A stretch of DNA of 64,000 bases from JBBATK01 sp044224515 (GCA_044224515.1 JBGAKH010000008.1:155831-219830); one strand, 5' to 3'. Counted from the first letter of the stretch, positions 37,189 through 47,576 are shown. The notes: a model not told the origin generated them from the sequence alone. Made by a program: numbers and translations.

Positions 37189-37905
37189 ATGGACTTAGAA
37201 AACACATCCAATTCTACCACAACTGATGTTGCTGAAGCGAACACGAATCACTTAATGTTCAAGGCTGAAACCCCACTTGAACGTTGCAAGACTCTCGGTG
37301 TTGGCGCACTCACCGACGCAGAACTACTTGCAGTCTCATTTTTCACAGGTAACAACGGTCTAACAATAGCCCAGACTTTGCTTCAAACCTTTGGTCATGT
37401 AAGTAATCTCTATTCCTTTGAGCCAGCTGAGTTTGAGTCAATTCCTGGTATTGACTCCGTGATGTCACTGAGACTCACAGCCTTATTGGAACTCACGCGG
37501 CGCTTGACTCCTAGTCCATTTGAATCAAAGCTTAGAATGAAAACACCTGCCGACGTTGCTCGCTACTATTGCAGTAAGCTCCGTGGAGAAGTGCAAGAGA
37601 AACTGTACGTGCTTCTTTTAGACTCAGCCGGCAGGTTGATTCGTGAGGTACTTGTTAGCATTGGAACACTGAACACAACTGCAGCTCATCCACGCGAAGT
37701 CTTTCGCTGCGCTATTGCACATTCTGCTGCAAGCGCCATTCTACTTCATAACCATCCAAGCGGTAACCCATCACCTTCCGTGGAAGACTGGGAACTTACC
37801 ATGCAGCTCAGGACAGCTGGCATGGTCCTTGGAATAAGGGTCGAAGATCACATAATTGTCGCCGGTGAGTCTTATACAAGCATGAAAGAGAGTGATCTCT
37901 GGTAA
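37189..37905 (+). CDS. radC: RadC-family JAMM protein, copy 2
   Basis: This 238-residue protein has the same length as copy 1 and the same layout: helix-hairpin-helix (ALTDAELLAVSFFTG, SIPGIDSVMSLRLTAL), then LHNHPSGNPSPSVED with the two His, Ser and Asp of the JAMM site. The two proteins differ at many positions, so the duplication is old. Both genes open with ATGGACTTAGA and both have CCATATTAGTGA 47-53 bases upstream, so the upstream DNA was duplicated too. Confidence 0.92.
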   Translation: MDLENTSNSTTTDVAEANTNHLMFKAETPLERCKTLGVGALTDAELLAVSFFTGNNGLTIAQTLLQTFGHVSNLYSFEPAEFESIPGIDSVMSLRLTALLELTRRLTPSPFESKLRMKTPADVARYYCSKLRGEVQEKLYVLLLDSAGRLIREVLVSIGTLNTTAAHPREVFRCAIAHSAASAILLHNHPSGNPSPSVEDWELTMQLRTAGMVLGIRVEDHIIVAGESYTSMKESDLW

Positions 37906-38227
37906 GTGGTTCTGTTGTCGAGACCTATATCAATTCTCACCGCCGACAGAGATTGCAGACGAATGAATGAGCCCTAAGACTTTTTGTGTCGACTGATTAC
38001 CCCATTTGGGCTTTTGAGTGTTTTATGCTCACCGTCAGTGAGCCTGGCTCTCGAATTTGAAACCACTAAGTTCTTATCCGTTTCCTGTAACTGCTGCTTT
38101 CCCGGCTGTCGTTGATGATGTTCACAGGCCACACTCAGATGTACCTGGGACCTGATAAACAGTGGATCATAAGTCTTGTGTATAGCGTCATGAGGAGTTT
38201 TCTGACCACACCAACCTCAACTCAACT
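37906..38227. other. intergenic region between convergent genes
   Basis: This 322-base spacer separates the second radC copy and the minus-strand gene at 38228. I see no gene, no clear terminator hairpin and no repeat. Confidence 0.5.
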
Positions 38228-39130
38228 TCAATGAACGCGAAGTGAAGGCACACCCCGTCCCATTTTATTCAGCGGAACATCCCTGTCTTGCAGCTTAAAG
38301 AGTTCCACCAACAGTGGAGACTTCTCGATTACACGTTCGTTCAGCTTTAGCTTACTATCCTCAACTGGAAATTGAATCAGGCCAAACCACTTGAAAAAAC
38401 TACGCATCATTCGGACCTCTGCACAATCCTTCAATTGTTGCTCCGCTGTGTAGGAGTGCACTGGCCAAAACATTGTGGTCAGAATCGGAAATGCTCGCTC
38501 GTAGGCATCGAGGTAATGCTCCATTGGCAAAGCCTTTTCACTTGTGAGCAGTAACCAAAGAATAAACATCCACCCCATCTGACCTGCTTGCTCTCGCTCA
38601 TATCCATCGTTCACAGCCCAATTGAGCTTCATGGTGAAGGTCCAGAAAATCAATCTGAAGAGCTCCAATCTCTGACCAGATGCAACTTCCTTCTTACCGG
38701 CAGACGTCAAAACGAGCTTGCCTTTAACCTTTCGTAGGATACCCGAGAGTATCAGAACATACCTTGCGTTACTTGCGATGTACCAATCGTCTTCTTTGCG
38801 TATGATGAATTCACCATTGTCTATTGCAGCCATAGGATAGAACCCATGTTCATACAGCTCCTTCACGATTTTCAACGGTAGTGCACCCGTCGCTGTGAGC
38901 TTCACGTGTTCCTCTCTTATGACGATCTTTACTAGCTCCTCACAAATGCGCAAGAATGGTGAGGTGTCAAGAATAGATGGATCACATTCGTCAACCATTC
39001 TAACGATGCAGTTCAAACCAATGGGATTGTAGAGCATCTCGTGCATTTCCCGCGGCGAAATACCTTGGAAATCTGGTATTGGCAATTCATTGAGGTCATC
39101 TATACTTCCTACAATTTCAAACATGTTCAT
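38228..39130 (-). CDS. hypothetical protein with winged-helix-like segments
   Basis: The 300-residue product has no signal peptide. The segment LTATGALPLKIVKELYEHGF, then RKEDDWYIASNARYVLILSG and KGKLVLTSAGKKEV is a pattern seen in a recurrent unnamed family of mobile-element proteins and looks like two winged-helix units. The rest is helical. It is a single gene with a 248-base spacer to the KAP NTPase gene upstream. Function unknown. Confidence 0.6.
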   Translation of the reverse strand: MNMFEIVGSIDDLNELPIPDFQGISPREMHEMLYNPIGLNCIVRMVDECDPSILDTSPFLRICEELVKIVIREEHVKLTATGALPLKIVKELYEHGFYPMAAIDNGEFIIRKEDDWYIASNARYVLILSGILRKVKGKLVLTSAGKKEVASGQRLELFRLIFWTFTMKLNWAVNDGYEREQAGQMGWMFILWLLLTSEKALPMEHYLDAYERAFPILTTMFWPVHSYTAEQQLKDCAEVRMMRSFFKWFGLIQFPVEDSKLKLNERVIEKSPLLVELFKLQDRDVPLNKMGRGVPSLRVH

Positions 39131-39378
39131 AGGATTTCCACGATAATGATAAGTGAATCAGTACAGAAGCTGTCCTCTCCAATGTCTCGGAATGTGTGGC
39201 TGAGGCTACCTTAAAAAACAATTCTACCACCCCAAGAGTTGCTGCAACGTTGATTATAAAGCTCCGCACACATAGTCACTCAGGTACTCCTAACAACAAA
39301 TTTGAATACGAAGCCACAGCGATGATCCGAATAGGTTGGGTCGAGACCGCGAGTTTCAACTGAAAACAGCTCCATCCC

Positions 39379-40857
39379 CTATCGTATGAAAAGGTACTTC
39401 TTCAATGTCTCAAGAATGTCTTGATTATTGTAGTGTTTCAACTCTGCAAACATTCTGTGCGCTAACTCAGAAGTAAGAGTATAACCAACACGATTCGCAG
39501 GATTTTTTGTATCTCGGGCTGTAGCGAGCTTCTCCATGAATGCTATAGTTTCATCCTGCGACATGCACGCAGTTTCAAGTAGCGTTATGACACCCGTATT
39601 GAGAATAAACTCGGTTCCAAAGAGCTTCATCATTTCAGGTATTAGATGCTTCGAGTCGTACTCCCTCCGCAAAATTGAGTTATACCAAGAATAGTGCAAT
39701 CTCTCTAACACCGCCATGAACAGTAAATGAAGTATGTCTAACCTTGGATTACCACGCTCCAACTGGCGATAGTAAATCTGAAGGCGCATGAATAGATTGC
39801 TGACGTCGCGAGTCGAGAATCCAGTTTTGATCGTAACTTGACTGACAAAGTCTACGATCGTGCGTGGTCTGTTACTCCAAATATCGTTTGAGTTCCTGCT
39901 ATTGAAGATTTCCTGCTCAGAGCAGTACTTGTCCCACAGTTCTCCTACAAGTGTTTCCTGGGTCCCTGCATCCAAAACACACGTAAAATCAAAGAAGCGC
40001 TGCAAGTATTTGCTACCGTCATAAGCGCTCCCATATGTACCTTGTACACAGTGACCAAGCTCTTTGATATTCGTTGCAATCAAGAACGAAACCCCCGGTA
40101 CATCAAAGATGTGTTTAACAATCTCTAGCGTTCGAATCGCAAAAGAAGGCTTACATCTGTCCAACTCGTCAATGATGATGACAAGTGGTGCCTCAAATCT
40201 GCCACCCTCTTGTAGATGCTCAACATATTTAGCAAGGCTCTGCTTGAACTGATCGATTGAGTTCTTCGTAGCAAAGTGCTGAGCGAGATGCCTTTTAGCA
40301 ATTTCAGCGGCTTGGTCGAACGCTTCTTTCTTGACACCCTCTTGTTCTCCACCTTCTTGCTTCGGATGGTGGCTGGCGGAATCACCAGATACATCGCTGT
40401 CGTTCTGTTCACCAATTGGAATCAAACTCTTAACTTCATCCAAGCTCAATCCTGTCAGTTTCTTCGCCGCCACGGTGAGAAAAAGAGGAGCTAGAGCTTT
40501 GCAAACATCTGAGAACCTGCGACCGACTTTTTTAAGCTTGGTGTCCGTCTCCAACTCCTTCAACATCCCCGACAATTCACCGACAAGTGCTGTAAGCGGA
40601 TCTTCAATGTAGTCGAAATCCCAAGCATTGTAATACAAAACAACATGGTTGCTTGATTTTAAGTGGGACTCCATGAACCGAACAAATGCTGTTTTGCCAA
40701 TACCCCACGCGCCGTCAATGGCTATTGTCAATGAGCTGTCAGTCAGTGCAAGCATGTTTGCAATATTCTCAACATGGTGCTTCCTACCAAGTCTGTCATG
40801 TGCAAATGGTTCTGCCTCACTGTGCACCAGTGGCGTAGGTTTCGAGATTGGTCTCAT
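39379..40857 (-). CDS. KAP-family P-loop NTPase
   Basis: The protein has 492 residues from the ATG at 40857, which follows AAGGAAG; an in-frame TTG seven codons earlier is less likely. The KAP hallmarks are clear: Walker A GAWGIGKTAF near residue 50, then YNAWDFDYIEDPLTAL, Walker B PLVIIIDELDRCKPSFAIRT near 220, and SFLIATNIKELGHCVQGTYG followed by KYLQRFFDF. KAP NTPases are STAND-like ATPases; some, such as PifA of the F plasmid, block phage growth. The usual membrane insertion between Walker A and B is replaced here by a shorter helical and charged stretch. It may be a defence protein (inference). Confidence 0.9.
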   Translation of the reverse strand: MRPISKPTPLVHSEAEPFAHDRLGRKHHVENIANMLALTDSSLTIAIDGAWGIGKTAFVRFMESHLKSSNHVVLYYNAWDFDYIEDPLTALVGELSGMLKELETDTKLKKVGRRFSDVCKALAPLFLTVAAKKLTGLSLDEVKSLIPIGEQNDSDVSGDSASHHPKQEGGEQEGVKKEAFDQAAEIAKRHLAQHFATKNSIDQFKQSLAKYVEHLQEGGRFEAPLVIIIDELDRCKPSFAIRTLEIVKHIFDVPGVSFLIATNIKELGHCVQGTYGSAYDGSKYLQRFFDFTCVLDAGTQETLVGELWDKYCSEQEIFNSRNSNDIWSNRPRTIVDFVSQVTIKTGFSTRDVSNLFMRLQIYYRQLERGNPRLDILHLLFMAVLERLHYSWYNSILRREYDSKHLIPEMMKLFGTEFILNTGVITLLETACMSQDETIAFMEKLATARDTKNPANRVGYTLTSELAHRMFAELKHYNNQDILETLKKYLFIR

Positions 40858-41893
40858 ACTAAAAGCTTCCTTTGACAAAGGAATGTGATTTTAGACAGTA
40901 GAATCAAAATTAACTGATCAGAATTGGAATAATGCAACATACTGTTGTTGCTTTGCCTGAATCTTCGTCGCAAAACAGCGGTTTTTGGATACAGAAACTC
41001 AATCGGCAACACCATGCAGACAGATATCTACTTTGACGCTGGTTACTGACATTGCACGCAATCTGAAGTATTCCACTGCCTTTGAGTCGGCAATGTCAAT
41101 CCGAAAATGCTTCACGAGATCACCTAACCGGACTGAATCCGAACCAACACATCTGTTTACGCGCTTCACTGCACAGCCCACTATTTTTGAAGCACATAGA
41201 TCTGGAGTATGCGGACCGTGCTTTACCCACATGCTCCACTGGACTCCCTGTACGAAGTCGACCAAACAAGATCCAATTGATGCCACTCCCCTACCATCAC
41301 TTCCCAAGTTGCAACCAAACGAAACGGTTAGCACTGAATGGTCCCCTCCCACTCACAGTTGGTGTGCAAGGTTATCCAAAGAAAAGTTCTTCTGATCTTT
41401 GACTCCAACCCCTCGACCTTATACATGACGCCGGTGGATCACGTGCGAATGGTTGCCTCCTGTGACTACCTACAGTTGTACAAAATGCTAGACCGAGGAC
41501 TTACTCAACCGTGGGCTGCTTCACCTGGATAAGTTTCAGTCATAAACGGTGCAAATTCAGATCATACCCGTGTAGTTGCAACATCACCCCCCGAGGTTCG
41601 GTAGGATCAATCTCGTCTCATGCATTCTAACACACAATGCTCAAGAGTTTCACAAAGCTAGACCGAAACGTCTGCCAAGCGTACGTCGGCGAGAATATTA
41701 GAATTGAGCAACATGACCTAACACCTTGTTTATATGCACACTTATAGCACCTCGCTTCTCGCATCGACAGTTTTAGGCCGAAAACGCTTGTCTACCCGAA
41801 TAGAGTTCACAGATTCGTCCGAAGGAAGTGCGGTTTTTATGTAAGGAACTGTGCTAAACGTGTTAGGTGAGATATCAACTACAAGGAGCTATG
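40858..41893. other. 1-kb region without supported gene
   Basis: Open frames occur on both strands between 40985 and 41400 (for example 40999-41352 minus and 40985-41395 plus), but they overlap each other. None has a ribosome binding site or a recognisable domain. The region precedes the first integrase and may hold its attachment site; I see no tRNA-like sequence. Confidence 0.45.
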
Positions 41894-43021
41894 ATGAAGT
41901 GTTCAAAGACAACAGTACTTCGAAATGGTGGTGTCGTTTTGCGACGCATCTCTAACCGTACTGGAACAGTGTCCCTTGTTCTTGATATGCATAAAGACGG
42001 TCAGCGAAAACGAGAGTGGCTAGGTCCTCATTTTCTTCAACGCGGAGTTGACAAACGCGAGGATTCCAAGCGACTGAAGCTGGCAATTGCGATTGCCAAC
42101 CAAAGAGCACACGAAGTCAGGGACATGACATATGGACTTCACTCTTTGACCTTACGCAAGTGTGACTTCGTGCAGTTTTACCGAAAGCTAGCCGAGGAAA
42201 CTACCGGTGGAATTAGAGTTCGAAGTAAGACCTGGCTAGCATCTTCAAAACATTTGATGCACTTCACCAACGGAAAACCCGTTCCATTCATCGCGGTGTC
42301 CCATCAATTCTGTGGTGAATATCGAGAATATCTCAAGCAGCACCTGAAGGCAAACTCGGCCCGATTGTACTTCAGCCAGTTTAAGGCATCCCTAAACGAG
42401 GCTGTACGACGACAAATCTTGCCGTCCAATCCGGCAGCTTACGTTTGCGGCATACGTGCTGTGGATAGTAACAAGTGCTACCTTTCTAAAGAGGAGCAGG
42501 ACATCCTGACTAATACTCCCTGTTCCGATCCAATGGTCAAATCTGCCTTCTTGTTTCAATGTCATACTGGCTTGAGGCTCTGCGACGTCAAAACCCTGAA
42601 GTGGAAACACATCCAGGACAATGTTGTATGCATTCGACAGCAGAAAACACAACGCACGGTAAAAGTACCTCTTAATGCGACAGCAACAACGCTGGCAGGA
42701 CCTAGAAAGGCAGCCGAAGACGCCGTGTTTGCGCTCCCTTCTGGCGACCACGTAACAAGGAAGATTATTCGCAAATGGACTATCTTGGCCAACATCGACA
42801 AAACTGTCACTCCCCATGTTGCTCGACACACCTTTGCATCAAATCTTTCGAGTTCTGGAACGCCATTTCACATCATCGCAAAGCTACTTGGACATGTAAG
42901 GCTTACGACTACTCAGTCATACTGCCATGTACCGAACGTCGAACTAGTTAGGGCAACAAAGAGCTTGGATGTTGGAAAAACAAAGCAGCTGGATCAACAT
43001 CCACCTCATAGTCTACTTTGA
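41894..43021 (+). CDS. int: tyrosine recombinase (integrase), left copy
   Basis: The 375-residue product starts at the second of two adjacent ATG codons (GGAG five bases upstream). An N-terminal arm-binding region (LVLDMHKDGQRKREWLG) and a SAM-like core-binding domain precede the catalytic domain. The catalytic residues are Arg228 (HTGLRLCD), Lys251 (RQQKTQ), His308 and Arg311 (HVARHTF), His334 (LLGHVRLTT) and Tyr343 (TQSYCHV), so the enzyme looks complete. It is the same subfamily as the integrase at 60596-61654, with which it shares many positions, and points towards it across 18 kb. Confidence 0.93.
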   Translation: MKCSKTTVLRNGGVVLRRISNRTGTVSLVLDMHKDGQRKREWLGPHFLQRGVDKREDSKRLKLAIAIANQRAHEVRDMTYGLHSLTLRKCDFVQFYRKLAEETTGGIRVRSKTWLASSKHLMHFTNGKPVPFIAVSHQFCGEYREYLKQHLKANSARLYFSQFKASLNEAVRRQILPSNPAAYVCGIRAVDSNKCYLSKEEQDILTNTPCSDPMVKSAFLFQCHTGLRLCDVKTLKWKHIQDNVVCIRQQKTQRTVKVPLNATATTLAGPRKAAEDAVFALPSGDHVTRKIIRKWTILANIDKTVTPHVARHTFASNLSSSGTPFHIIAKLLGHVRLTTTQSYCHVPNVELVRATKSLDVGKTKQLDQHPPHSLL

Positions 43022-43164
43022 CATTGTAGGCGTTGCAGTGCAATCGAATAATATTTGGGTATTTCTCTAAGCGCACGATATGCGGATAAACTCTCTCCTC
43101 CTTATGTTTGACAAGGTGAAAGTAATCCTCACTTTCTTTGCAATCGTACTTACATTGTTATACC

Positions 43165-44514
43165 ATGAGCAAGTCCAAACCTGGTGGACCAACACCGAAT
43201 AACCAAGTGTCAGATCTTACTGACGTGCTTGATGGCGCAAATGCCGTTCGAGAAGCATATATACTATATAGCTCAATCTCGTTGTCTCTGGTTCAGGAAG
43301 GACTCCTTGATGCATCAGAGTATGCCACAATTGAGATGATATCTACAGATAGTTTGGAGGTCTCTTCTAGAAATGCCAATCTTAAGGCTACGCACTACTT
43401 CTGTTTACTGGCGGACGTCAAGTCAATACTAGCTTCTCGAATCGAATCCGGAACGGCTACTGGACACGAGAAGTCAATAACCGTCGTGACAGACTATATT
43501 AATCTTTTAATGGAAGCGTGTCTGACTTTTAGTGAAGACGCAGACAATAACGTTCGTGACTTTCTTCGTTCACAATGCAGGAGTCTGCTCGTTCAGAGTG
43601 GTGCACAGACAGTCGTTTCATTCTTGAAGTCGTTTGTTGAACAGTATGAGAGAGATGGACATCTAATGGATGTAGTTCCGGTCTTAAATCCGTACCTGGC
43701 TCTCGTTGCTCATTTCTATTTGTATGCTGTAAACGTTCTGCTTCCAGAATACAACAGGCTTCTATCTCATGACTATACAAGTCTAGATTATCAAGAGGCA
43801 TCAAATGATCACTCAGTTCACGAACCCTTAATTACTTCAATGCGGCATCACGAGAGCTTGCTCTCAAGCATAACCCATGCTTTAGCAAGTCTCACAACAC
43901 GCATTTCTGAACATGGTATATCAGCGCCCCTGAAGCTCAACTATCATGTAAATTGTTCGCGACAAGAACTTTGTATGATTTTCGAATGCTTGTACAAAGC
44001 TGGCTTTTTTCCTTTAGCAGACGAAGTTTCCTCAAGCAAGATAGAAATCTGGACTCGTTTTGCATCGCATTTTAGAACGCAGGATAAAGCAACCACGTGG
44101 AAGGACACCGAAGGTATACTGTTTGAAACGTTACCAGAGGCGGAAAGACATCCACATCACTTCTTTCGTCCTAAGGAGTCTGTTTTAACAGGCGCAAAAA
44201 AGATGGACATACTGTACCTGTGGCTCGTTCTTGTCAAAGCCGGCATAGCGGAAGACCCAGATCATCTTCACGGAATGAAAAAACAACATTCAACTCAGTC
44301 TACTTTTTTGAGAATCTTTCAACCAAACGATCCCAATAGCACTCCTTTTACTGATGTAAAGGGCACTCATTTTGGCGAAAAAAGCAAGTCACCTCTGATT
44401 CGTCGCTTGTTTAAAGAGATTTCCAACCTTCGTTCGCAAGTAGCTACACAGAATAGAGAAGTTAAACCGGAATTCCTTATTCGGATGAAGGAAGAGTTAA
44501 AAAGACTTACCTAA
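43165..44514 (+). CDS. hypothetical mobile-element protein, RteC-like C-terminal pattern
   Basis: The protein has 449 residues from the ATG at 43165 (MSKSKPGG); an earlier in-frame ATG at 43138 is possible. It is mostly helical and has no signal peptide. The stretch KLNYHVNCSRQELCMIFECL, YKAGFFPLADE, then a segment ending in KSPLIRRLFKEISNL, is reminiscent of RteC-like proteins of conjugative transposons, but the match is weak and I do not assign it. It follows the integrase gene directly. Confidence 0.55.
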   Translation: MSKSKPGGPTPNNQVSDLTDVLDGANAVREAYILYSSISLSLVQEGLLDASEYATIEMISTDSLEVSSRNANLKATHYFCLLADVKSILASRIESGTATGHEKSITVVTDYINLLMEACLTFSEDADNNVRDFLRSQCRSLLVQSGAQTVVSFLKSFVEQYERDGHLMDVVPVLNPYLALVAHFYLYAVNVLLPEYNRLLSHDYTSLDYQEASNDHSVHEPLITSMRHHESLLSSITHALASLTTRISEHGISAPLKLNYHVNCSRQELCMIFECLYKAGFFPLADEVSSSKIEIWTRFASHFRTQDKATTWKDTEGILFETLPEAERHPHHFFRPKESVLTGAKKMDILYLWLVLVKAGIAEDPDHLHGMKKQHSTQSTFLRIFQPNDPNSTPFTDVKGTHFGEKSKSPLIRRLFKEISNLRSQVATQNREVKPEFLIRMKEELKRLT

Positions 44515-45033
44515 AACTGCCAGTCAGCCTTCTAATGTCTGCTGAAAACTGCTCCTCGTGCAGTGCGACTCGCACGGTCGCATAGGAGCTTTGACACAGC
44601 CTATAGTTTCGCATCGATTCACAAACGAACTATGGCTTTCAAATGCTTTCAGCTTATACAACTGAATGGTCTTTCAATAATGACCGCCACCAATGGCATG
44701 GATTCCAGAATTGCCAATATGCCCCCAATCCTCGACTGAAAATTTGCACTCTCGTTGCTTTAGACCGCAATCCAATCGCAGACTTGGCTCATCTGCTCGA
44801 CTCTCCCACAAAACTACGAGGTGTTTCTACTAGAAATCTCGTACTAGGAGGCGGTCACCGGCTCCTTACTACCACTCACATAGCGAAAGTCAAGGCTAGC
44901 AAATGTACACTATTAGTTGAACACCTCTTGCACTATGAGAGTACTAATTGGATAGAAATACATCCAACAATTAGCGCCACTACGCCGAACGCCACAATCT
45001 GTTGTATTGGCCAACAATTCCGAGGGGGCCTGC
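44515..45033. other. intergenic region
   Basis: This 520-base spacer precedes the excisionase-like gene. A 134-codon frame (44643-45047) overlaps that gene's start and lacks a ribosome binding site and any motif. I see no other feature. Confidence 0.45.
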
Positions 45034-45264
45034 ATGCGAGCTTCTGACCCCCCATTGACAACTGCAAATATTGGACCTGTAGGTCAACGGAGATACTTGT
45101 CAACTCAGCGCATGGCAGAATTACTCGGCTGCTCTGCGAATTCTTTACGAATTCGGGTTCACCGCAACAAACTGCCTGCATACAAATTTGGAGGGCGATT
45201 GTACTTCGATCCAGACGAAATAAACGAACTAATACAGGCAGGTCGTATCCAACAGATAGTATAG
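45034..45264 (+). CDS. excisionase/MerR-like helix-turn-helix protein
   Basis: The 76-residue product starts at an ATG with AGGGGG five bases upstream; an in-frame TTG nine codons earlier is ignored for that reason. It carries one HTH_17-type winged helix (RYLSTQRMAELLGCSANSLR, then VHRNKLPAYKFGGRLYFDPD). Such small proteins act as recombination directionality factors or local regulators in integrative elements. It precedes the primase and helicase genes. Confidence 0.85.
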   Translation: MRASDPPLTTANIGPVGQRRYLSTQRMAELLGCSANSLRIRVHRNKLPAYKFGGRLYFDPDEINELIQAGRIQQIV

Positions 45265-45363
45265 CTCGCAAATCAATTCTAACTGTAGATGTGATTCATT
45301 TACACACGATTATGCAGATATCAATGGCACAAAGATCTCATTCATCATTTTCAATTCTATAAT

Positions 45364-46422
45364 ATGAATCATCCAAAAACCAGACGAACCAAGAGAAAGA
45401 GCCCGTGCTTTGGCGCTCAGAGCATTCAACATTTGCAACGAGCACACAATGTGGAGTACGTGCGGAGTCTGCTCACTCAGCTTCCAAAGCAACTGGATTT
45501 CTTCACATCAATGCAGGTGATTTCAGTGATCACCAAGCTCTTTGATCATGATTTGGCTCTCTCCCTACTACTGGAGTACTTCCCTGACCAAGAACCAAGT
45601 GATACAGAACGCAAAATGAACAACGTCTTGAAGCACGAAGGTATTCGTACGCTTCAAAACATCGTCACGAGGATTGGGTCAAAAAAATGTGCGAGCAGAA
45701 CTTGTGCTGTGAATTTGAGCACTGTTAGTACCGGTCTAAGTGCAGCCAGCACTATGCATACACTTGAGTTGGACAGCCTCGATACCACAAACACGTTGCA
45801 TTCATTTGCGAGCCAACACTTACGGGAGCGTATGCGAATCGAAATCGTCCAGAACGGCAAGACCCCAACTGAGGCAATCGCAGGTATACTCTCCTCTAAT
45901 CCGGAGGCTAAAATCGACCGCATGATTCGATTTTCAGTGAACAAGCATGTGACAAACAAACCAATGAACTTCAACCTTTACACACACGGATTCGAAAACG
46001 TATCGGGCACCGTTCAAGATCTTGCCCAATGTATCAAAATGGGCTACTCTTTCTGCCCCTCAATCTTGAAGGTTGACGAGTCAGGTTGTTGCCACCGCAG
46101 GCATACGTCTTGGTTGGCTTCCGAATTGATCGCATTGGACATCAATCGTGGCATGACCATCGAGCGTTGTTTAAGTTTACCCATGTCTCAGAATGCATCC
46201 TTGCTACATACAACCTGTAGGCATACTCCCGAACAAAACCGGTACCGCCTTCTGTTTGTGCTTCCCTACATGGAGACAGATCCCGAGCGCTACAAGAGAA
46301 TCCTTTCGCAATTCACCCAATACTACTCATCCGACGGTACCCGAGGCGACCTCACACCCGGTTTCTTTGGCAATACCAATTCGGAAGTGTACCTGCTGGA
46401 GAATGGCGAGGTGCAGCGATGA
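45364..46422 (+). CDS. primase-like replication protein (AEP fold)
   Basis: The product has 352 residues. The C-terminal half matches element-borne archaeo-eukaryotic primases. It has SWLASELIALDINRGM (Asp259, the first catalytic acid), then SLLHTTCRHTPEQNRYRLLF with the conserved His, then VLPYMETDPERYKRIL and LTPGFFGNTNSEVYLL. The usual hhDhD/E motif reads LDIN, so the second acidic residue is replaced by Asn261. The N-terminal 180 residues have no domain I recognise. Its stop overlaps the start of the helicase gene in an ATGA arrangement, so the two are translated together. Confidence 0.7.
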   Translation: MNHPKTRRTKRKSPCFGAQSIQHLQRAHNVEYVRSLLTQLPKQLDFFTSMQVISVITKLFDHDLALSLLLEYFPDQEPSDTERKMNNVLKHEGIRTLQNIVTRIGSKKCASRTCAVNLSTVSTGLSAASTMHTLELDSLDTTNTLHSFASQHLRERMRIEIVQNGKTPTEAIAGILSSNPEAKIDRMIRFSVNKHVTNKPMNFNLYTHGFENVSGTVQDLAQCIKMGYSFCPSILKVDESGCCHRRHTSWLASELIALDINRGMTIERCLSLPMSQNASLLHTTCRHTPEQNRYRLLFVLPYMETDPERYKRILSQFTQYYSSDGTRGDLTPGFFGNTNSEVYLLENGEVQR

Positions 46423-47576
46423 GTGATAACACTATTCTATTGGAGGGATCACACACCTATGGGAAGTTGAGCAATGAGGACGTCAAGAACACTGCTTCAA
46501 CGGGTGATGAGTCTTGGTCCACTAACGGTCCACCCCAATCCGGATTCTCGCAGCATCGTCTGACTCAGTTGGATCTCTGGAATCTGAAGGGCGAGGAACG
46601 AATGCTACTGAGCCCACTGTTGTTGCGTACAGGTCTGCATGGTTGTACTGGTCCACCAGACGTGGGTAAGTCTACGTTTTCAAGGCAACTGGCACTTCAC
46701 ATCGTCAGAGGTGAAAGCCACTTTCTCGGGTACCCACTTTCACCAAAGCATAAGCGAGTGCTGTTTGTCTCCAGTGAAGACTCAAAGTTCGCAACGAAAC
46801 ATGCGACTGACAAGCCTTCTCGTTCATTGTCGCTGACAGATGATGAGGCCGTGAACCTCGTGTATTTGTTCACCGCTACGATGGATACAGAAGAGGTGAT
46901 TGACGCTGTAACCAACGAACTCAGGACGCAGCAATTCGACTTGGTGATCTTTGACTGCTTGGGAGATTTGTTTGTTGGCAACCAACTGGATTCAGGTGAC
47001 ATGCGTGCATTTCTGAAGGTGTTTGCAGCGTTGTCGGAAGAATTCAGTGTAGCCATTCTCTTTGTGCATCACATTCGAAAATCAAGCTATGGTGGCACCC
47101 CCTCTCACGAGGATGCTTCAGGTAGTGCTTCTTTTGTCCAGAAGCTGAGGGTTGTGTTTGACCTGCGTCGTAATTCAAGTGGTGAGCTGATGCTTTCGGT
47201 TGTCAAGGCTAATCACGTTCCGTGGGCTGATAAGAATCAAGCACTTCTGTTGCAACGCGAAGATTCGACAGGTATGATTGTCTCAACAGGTAAGACGGTA
47301 CCTATTGATTCGTTCGCAAGTCGCAAGGGTAATCGAACGAACGGAAGGTCCAAAATGCATGAAAGTTGTAAGACTAAGCAGGTCTTTCCGTTCGAACAGT
47401 TGTTCACAGCTCCGAACGAACAAAAGACCTCTAAGGAAATCATTGAATGGCTCAATACCATTCAAACAACAGGCAAGACAGTAGGCTATGCAATCATTAA
47501 GCAAGCTGTTGCAAACGGCAAACTTCTTCAACACAATTCTGGAAAGGGGTTTGCCTACTCTCTGGTGCAACAGTAA
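46419..47576 (+). CDS. RepA/DnaB-type replicative helicase
   Basis: The 385-residue product has a RecA-like ATPase core: Walker A GPPDVGKST near residue 78, SSEDSKF near 120, Walker B FDLVIFDCLGDLF with Asp179, and VAILFVHHIRKSSYG, HEDASGSASF further on. This order is typical of hexameric RepA helicases of plasmids and integrative elements (AAA_25 type). The 3' end of the gene contains several copies of a CGAACGAACGGA-type repeat that continue downstream. Confidence 0.88.
   Translation: MSDNTILLEGSHTYGKLSNEDVKNTASTGDESWSTNGPPQSGFSQHRLTQLDLWNLKGEERMLLSPLLLRTGLHGCTGPPDVGKSTFSRQLALHIVRGESHFLGYPLSPKHKRVLFVSSEDSKFATKHATDKPSRSLSLTDDEAVNLVYLFTATMDTEEVIDAVTNELRTQQFDLVIFDCLGDLFVGNQLDSGDMRAFLKVFAALSEEFSVAILFVHHIRKSSYGGTPSHEDASGSASFVQKLRVVFDLRRNSSGELMLSVVKANHVPWADKNQALLLQREDSTGMIVSTGKTVPIDSFASRKGNRTNGRSKMHESCKTKQVFPFEQLFTAPNEQKTSKEIIEWLNTIQTTGKTVGYAIIKQAVANGKLLQHNSGKGFAYSLVQQ

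Noticed and set aside
40985..41395. Overlapping open frames on both strands (plus 136 codons, minus 117 codons)
   Set aside because: They overlap each other, have no ribosome binding site and no recognisable domain; the coding look is weak.
44643..45047. 134-codon plus-strand frame before the excisionase-like gene
   Set aside because: It overlaps the start of a convincing gene and lacks a ribosome binding site.
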